NCBI GenBank assembly: GCA_937915955.1
Contig: CALGIB010000614.1
Location: 1 to 8,277 of the forward strand
Length of the DNA: 8,277 nucleotides
Direction: 5' to 3'
Origin: an uncultured Pseudomonadota bacterium
GTDB lineage: Bacteria; Myxococcota_A; UBA796; CAJQPC01
Part shown: piece after piece, positions 4,658 through 8,277 of the stretch
Layout: every line of letters begins with the position of its first letter
Numbering within the stretch: position 1 is the stretch's first letter
Position numbers and translations under genes: made by a program
Notes under the pieces: model-generated
The model's input: only the letters and a program-made list of their open reading frames with translations
The model's database searches: none
Told to the model about the DNA's origin: nothing

Positions 4658-5901
4658 CTGGCCCCAACCTCGTCAAGATGGCCTGGCGCAACCTCTGGCG
4701 CAGCAAGCGGCGCACGCTGCTCACGCTCTCGGGCATCGCCTTCGGCGTCTTCCTCTCGGTGCTCTTCACCGCGATGCAGGACCGCAGCTTCGCGGACATG
4801 ATCGACACCGCGGCCAAGCTGGGCGGAGGTCACGTCGTCGTCCAGCACGCCGAGTACATCGACACGCCGACCCTGACGCGCAGCGTCCAGGACACCGAGG
4901 CGGTCATCGCGGCGGCCGAGGCCCAGCCGGACGTCGACCGCGCCGTGCAGCGCATCACCGGCCAGGCCATGGTCCAGACCGCTACGAACAGCTCGGGCGT
5001 GTTCTTCGTCGCCTTCGACCCCACCGACGAGGACGCGCAGACGCTCGCCTTCCTCGAGGGCGTCCAGGAGGGGCAGCTCTTTCCGGGCCCCGACAGCCGC
5101 GGCATCCTCATCGGCGGGCGCCTCGGCGAGCTGATGAACCTGGAGCTGGGCGACAAGCTCGTCTACACGTTGATGGACCGCAACGGCGAGATCGTCGCCG
5201 GCATGGAGCGGGTCTCCGGCATCGTCAGCACCGGCGCCCCCAGCGTGGACGCGGGCCTGGTCCTGCTGCCCATCGACCGGGTGCGCGGCGTCATCGGCTA
5301 CGCCCCGGACGAGGCCACCCAGGTGGCGGTCTTCCTGAACGACAGCCGCAAGGCGGACGAGGTCGCCGCGGCCATCCAGCCGAAGATCGGCCAGGCCGAC
5401 GCGCTGCCCTGGGACGTGGTCCAGCCCGAGCTCAACGGCTTCATCGGGATGAAGGTCGGCGGCGCCCGCTTCATGGAGCTGGTGATCATGATCCTGGTCG
5501 CCGCGGGCATCTTCAACACGCTCTTCGTCAGCGTGATGGAGCGAATGCGCGAGTTCGGCATCATGCGGGCCATCGGCTACTCGCCGGGCCAGATCACCGC
5601 CCTGGTGATGTGGGAGAGCCTGCTGCTGGCGATGGTCGGCCTGGCGGCGGGCGGTCTGGTGACCATCGGGCCCTACAGCTACCTGGCCGCCAACGGCATC
5701 GACCTGTCCGAGGTCTACGCCCAGGCGGGCACGGTCGAGGTCGCCGGGGTCGGCTTCGACATGACGCTCCACATCGGCATCTTCCCCGAGAACGTCGCCA
5801 TCATCGCTGGCTTCGTGGTCGTCGCCACGCTGGCCGCTGGTCTCTACCCGGCCTGGAAGGCTGGCCGCGTCTCGCCCGTCGAGACCATCAAGCTGGTTTA
5901 G
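4654..5901 (+). CDS. ABC transporter permease, FtsX/LolE type (second of pair)
   Basis: This 415-residue paralogue of the preceding permease has the same plan. It starts with KMAWRNLWRSKRRTLLTLSG, then helix 1 at about 21-41, a periplasmic core at about 42-272, and helix 2 at about 274-295. The coupling loop ERMREFGIMRAIGYSPGQI (296-314) follows, then helix 3 at about 322-342 and helix 4 at about 381-399, ending YPAWKAGRVSPVETIKLV. The start overlaps the previous stop by four bases, with GAGG eight bases upstream. Having two diverged permeases rather than one suggests a heterodimer, as in LolC-LolE, unlike MacB, which fuses permease and ATPase and forms a homodimer. Similarity is strongest at the N-terminal WRN-WR-RR block and the coupling loop, and weak in the outside domain, where substrate or partner contacts would differ. 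Confidence 0.9.
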   Translation: MTGPNLVKMAWRNLWRSKRRTLLTLSGIAFGVFLSVLFTAMQDRSFADMIDTAAKLGGGHVVVQHAEYIDTPTLTRSVQDTEAVIAAAEAQPDVDRAVQRITGQAMVQTATNSSGVFFVAFDPTDEDAQTLAFLEGVQEGQLFPGPDSRGILIGGRLGELMNLELGDKLVYTLMDRNGEIVAGMERVSGIVSTGAPSVDAGLVLLPIDRVRGVIGYAPDEATQVAVFLNDSRKADEVAAAIQPKIGQADALPWDVVQPELNGFIGMKVGGARFMELVIMILVAAGIFNTLFVSVMERMREFGIMRAIGYSPGQITALVMWESLLLAMVGLAAGGLVTIGPYSYLAANGIDLSEVYAQAGTVEVAGVGFDMTLHIGIFPENVAIIAGFVVVATLAAGLYPAWKAGRVSPVETIKLV

Positions 5902-5909
5902 GAGCCTCT

Positions 5910-6626
<717 letters not shown>

Positions 6627-6635
6627 CCCTCGTTC

Positions 6636-6666
6636 TCAGGGATTCGGCGAGGCCCTGACCTGGGCC
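6636..6666. repeat. Overlapping short inverted repeats between the ABC operon and the nfn gene
   Basis: TCAGGG (6636-6641) pairs with CCCTGA (6653-6658) across 11 bases, and GGCCC (6651-6655) pairs with GGGCC (6662-6666) across 6. The two share bases, so they are alternative folds. They begin ten bases after the ATPase stop, where a transcription end would be expected, but no run of T follows, so this is not a standard intrinsic terminator. It could slow polymerase or protect the 3' end of the mRNA. No clear promoter was seen in the rest of the 99-bp gap. Confidence 0.3.
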
Positions 6667-6725
6667 GCTGGTCGGGCTCAGGGCTGACACATAGGTGAAG
6701 ACGCCCTCCACCAGCGCAGGTGCGC

Positions 6726-8277
6726 ATGTATCAGGTCCTCCGCGCCCAGCGCCTCTCCGACGCCACCTTCCTCTGGGAGGTGTTCGCCCCGGACGTCGCC
6801 AAGGCGGCCCAGCCCGGCCAGTTCATCATGCTGCGGCTGGACGAGGGCGGCGAGCGCATCCCTCTGACCATCGCCGACTTCGACCGGCGGCGGGGGACCA
6901 TCACGCTGGTGGTGCAGGTCGTGGGTCGCACCACCCAGGCGATGGCCGAGCAGTACGCCGAGGGTGCCTGGTTCCGGGACTTCGTCGGTCCCCTGGGCAT
7001 CCCCAGCCACATCGAGCCCGGGCTGGACGTCTGTCTGGTCGGCGGCGGCCTGGGCGTGGCGCCCATCTTTCCCCAGCTGCGGGCCTACAAGGAGGCCGGC
7101 TGCCGGGTCACCGGCGTCCTGGGCTTTCGCTCTGCCGAGCACGTCTTCTGGACCGAGCGCTTCGCTCCCCTCTGCGACGAGCTGATCCTCTGCACCGACG
7201 ACGGCAGCGCGGGCCAGGCGGGCTTCGTCACCGTCGCCCTGGACCAGGTCCTCGGGCGACGCACCCTGGACCTTGTGGTGGCTGTGGGGCCGCTGCCGAT
7301 GATGCGCGCCTGCGCCGAGGTCACCCGCCCCCACGCCGTGCCGACGGTGGTGAGCTTGAACGCCATCATGGTGGACGGGACGGGCATGTGCGGCTCCTGC
7401 CGCGTCACCGTGGATGGCCAGATCCGCTTCGCGTGCGTGGACGGGCCGGACTTCGACGCGCACCAGGTCGACTTCCCCGAGCTGCTGGGCCGCCAGCGCC
7501 GCTTCAAGTCGCTGGAGTCCCGCGCCTCCCAGGACTACGCCCACGTCTGCAACCTCGAGAAGACGCTGCTGGTCGACGGCAAGCGCAACTACAAGAAGTT
7601 CCGCCAGCTGAGGCCCACGGCCCACGCCATGCCCGAGCGGCCCGCCGAGGAGCGCTCCCGCAACTTCGAGGAGGTCAACCTGGGCTACTCCCAGGTCGAC
7701 GCGCTGGCCGAGGCCGAGCGCTGCATCCAGTGCAAGCAGCCGACCTGCGTGGCCGGCTGCCCGGTCGGCATCGACATCCCCGGCTTCATCCGCCAGCTCC
7801 TGGTTCGCGATCTGGACGGGGCCCTGGCCACCATCCAGCGCTCCAACCTCTTCCCCTCGGTCTGCGGACGCGTGTGTCCCCAGGAGAGCCAGTGCGAGGC
7901 CCAGTGCATCCTCGTCAAGAAGATGGAGCCCGTCGCGATCGGCCGGCTGGAGCGCTACGTCGGTGACCACGCGGCCACCCCCGTCGGCGAGCCCGTGGAG
8001 CACACCGGCGAGCGCGTGGCCGTGGTCGGCTCGGGTCCCGCCGGCCTGGCCTGCGCCGGCGATCTGGCCCGGGGCGGGGTCGAGGTCACGGTCTTCGAGG
8101 CCCTCCACGTCGTCGGCGGCGTGCTGCGCTATGGCATCCCCTCCTTCCGCCTGCCGCGCGAGACCATCGACCGCGAGATCGACGCGCTGCGCCGCCTGGG
8201 TGTGCGCTTCGAGGTCAACAAGGTGGTGGGTCGCACGTTCACCATCCCGCAGCTGCTCGGAGAGCGCGGCTACGACG
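6726..8277 (+). CDS. nfnAB: Fused NfnA-NfnB: NADH-dependent ferredoxin:NADP+ oxidoreductase-like flavoprotein (partial)
   Basis: The gene is cut by the right edge after 517 codons. Residues 1 to about 280 are an NfnA/SudB-like module (PyrK/ferredoxin reductase fold). They hold the flavin site RIPLTIAD (44-51), the nucleotide-binding loop GGGLGVAPIF (107-116), and a [2Fe-2S] site DGTGMCGSC with Asp218, Cys222, Cys225 and Cys237. From about residue 300 an NfnB/GltD-like module follows, with two cysteine sets, C333-x2-C336-x4-C341-x3-CPVGIDIP and C380-x3-C384-x5-C390-x3-C394. It continues with a Rossmann FAD motif VVGSGPAG (433-440) and GGVLRYGIPSFRLP (464-477). Nfn enzymes couple NADH, NADPH and ferredoxin by flavin-based electron bifurcation and are normally two subunits; single-chain forms are known and often carry names such as 'dihydroorotate dehydrogenase B NAD-binding subunit/glutamate synthase'. 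About 290 further residues of NfnB should lie outside. The start is the ATG at 6726, with only a weak AGG upstream; a GTG at 6720 is possible. It is a cytoplasmic enzyme, and may be read with the ABC operon or alone. Confidence 0.88.
   Translation, partial: MYQVLRAQRLSDATFLWEVFAPDVAKAAQPGQFIMLRLDEGGERIPLTIADFDRRRGTITLVVQVVGRTTQAMAEQYAEGAWFRDFVGPLGIPSHIEPGLDVCLVGGGLGVAPIFPQLRAYKEAGCRVTGVLGFRSAEHVFWTERFAPLCDELILCTDDGSAGQAGFVTVALDQVLGRRTLDLVVAVGPLPMMRACAEVTRPHAVPTVVSLNAIMVDGTGMCGSCRVTVDGQIRFACVDGPDFDAHQVDFPELLGRQRRFKSLESRASQDYAHVCNLEKTLLVDGKRNYKKFRQLRPTAHAMPERPAEERSRNFEEVNLGYSQVDALAEAERCIQCKQPTCVAGCPVGIDIPGFIRQLLVRDLDGALATIQRSNLFPSVCGRVCPQESQCEAQCILVKKMEPVAIGRLERYVGDHAATPVGEPVEHTGERVAVVGSGPAGLACAGDLARGGVEVTVFEALHVVGGVLRYGIPSFRLPRETIDREIDALRRLGVRFEVNKVVGRTFTIPQLLGERGYD

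Noticed and set aside
6627..6725. Intrinsic terminator or riboswitch before nfn
   Set aside because: Short inverted repeats are present, but there is no T tract and no recognisable aptamer pattern in 99 bp. Only the repeats are reported.
6695..7966. Plus-strand 423-residue frame over the nfn gene
   Set aside because: It is Pro/Arg/Gly-rich with no domain pattern, while the frame starting at 6726 gives continuous NfnA-NfnB motifs to the window edge. The long minus-strand frame 6678-8108 over the same DNA is likewise a GC-driven shadow.

Overview
The window reads as chromosomal DNA from a high-GC bacterium, roughly 70% GC by eye with G/C strongly preferred at third codon positions. The best guess is Myxococcota or a related former deltaproteobacterial lineage. 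The support is indirect: very short lipoprotein leaders, an Asp/Thr tandem-repeat linker behind a lipobox, a sigma-54-activator tail, and a fused NfnA-NfnB protein. No phage genes, insertion sequences, CRISPR arrays, tRNA or rRNA genes were seen. All genes look intact except those cut by the two window edges.

Left part (1-1015). The last 23 codons of an NtrC-type sigma-54 activator end at 73. A small PepSY-like exported protein with an acidic tail (86-364, minus) and an Asp-rich lipoprotein of unknown function (485-1015, plus) diverge from a 120-bp control region. That region has a good -10 box set for a possibly leaderless transcript, and a 6-bp inverted repeat.

Middle part (1016-3332). A two-gene minus-strand operon encodes a YceI-family lipoprotein and a YgiD/DODA-type class III extradiol dioxygenase, 2 nt apart. 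It diverges from a LysR-family regulator across 89 bp that contain small dyads. This is the usual layout of a LysR protein controlling its divergent neighbours. The dioxygenase and the Asp-rich lipoprotein converge with directly abutting stop codons.

Right part (3333-8277). A three-gene operon encodes two paralogous FtsX/LolE-type permeases and a LolD/MacB-type ATPase, giving a complete LolCDE-like ABC system with overlapping or nearly touching genes. About 100 bp further on begins a long gene cut by the window edge. Its protein joins NfnA (FAD, NAD(H), [2Fe-2S]) to NfnB (two [4Fe-4S], FAD, GltD-like) in one chain, so it is a fused NADH-dependent ferredoxin:NADP+ oxidoreductase-type enzyme, a family known for flavin-based electron bifurcation.

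Nothing here is a clearly new system. The most interesting items are the fused Nfn, the co-translated YceI lipoprotein and extradiol dioxygenase with a divergent LysR gene, the divergent pair of acidic exported proteins, and the 21-bp-spaced direct repeat ahead of the ABC operon.
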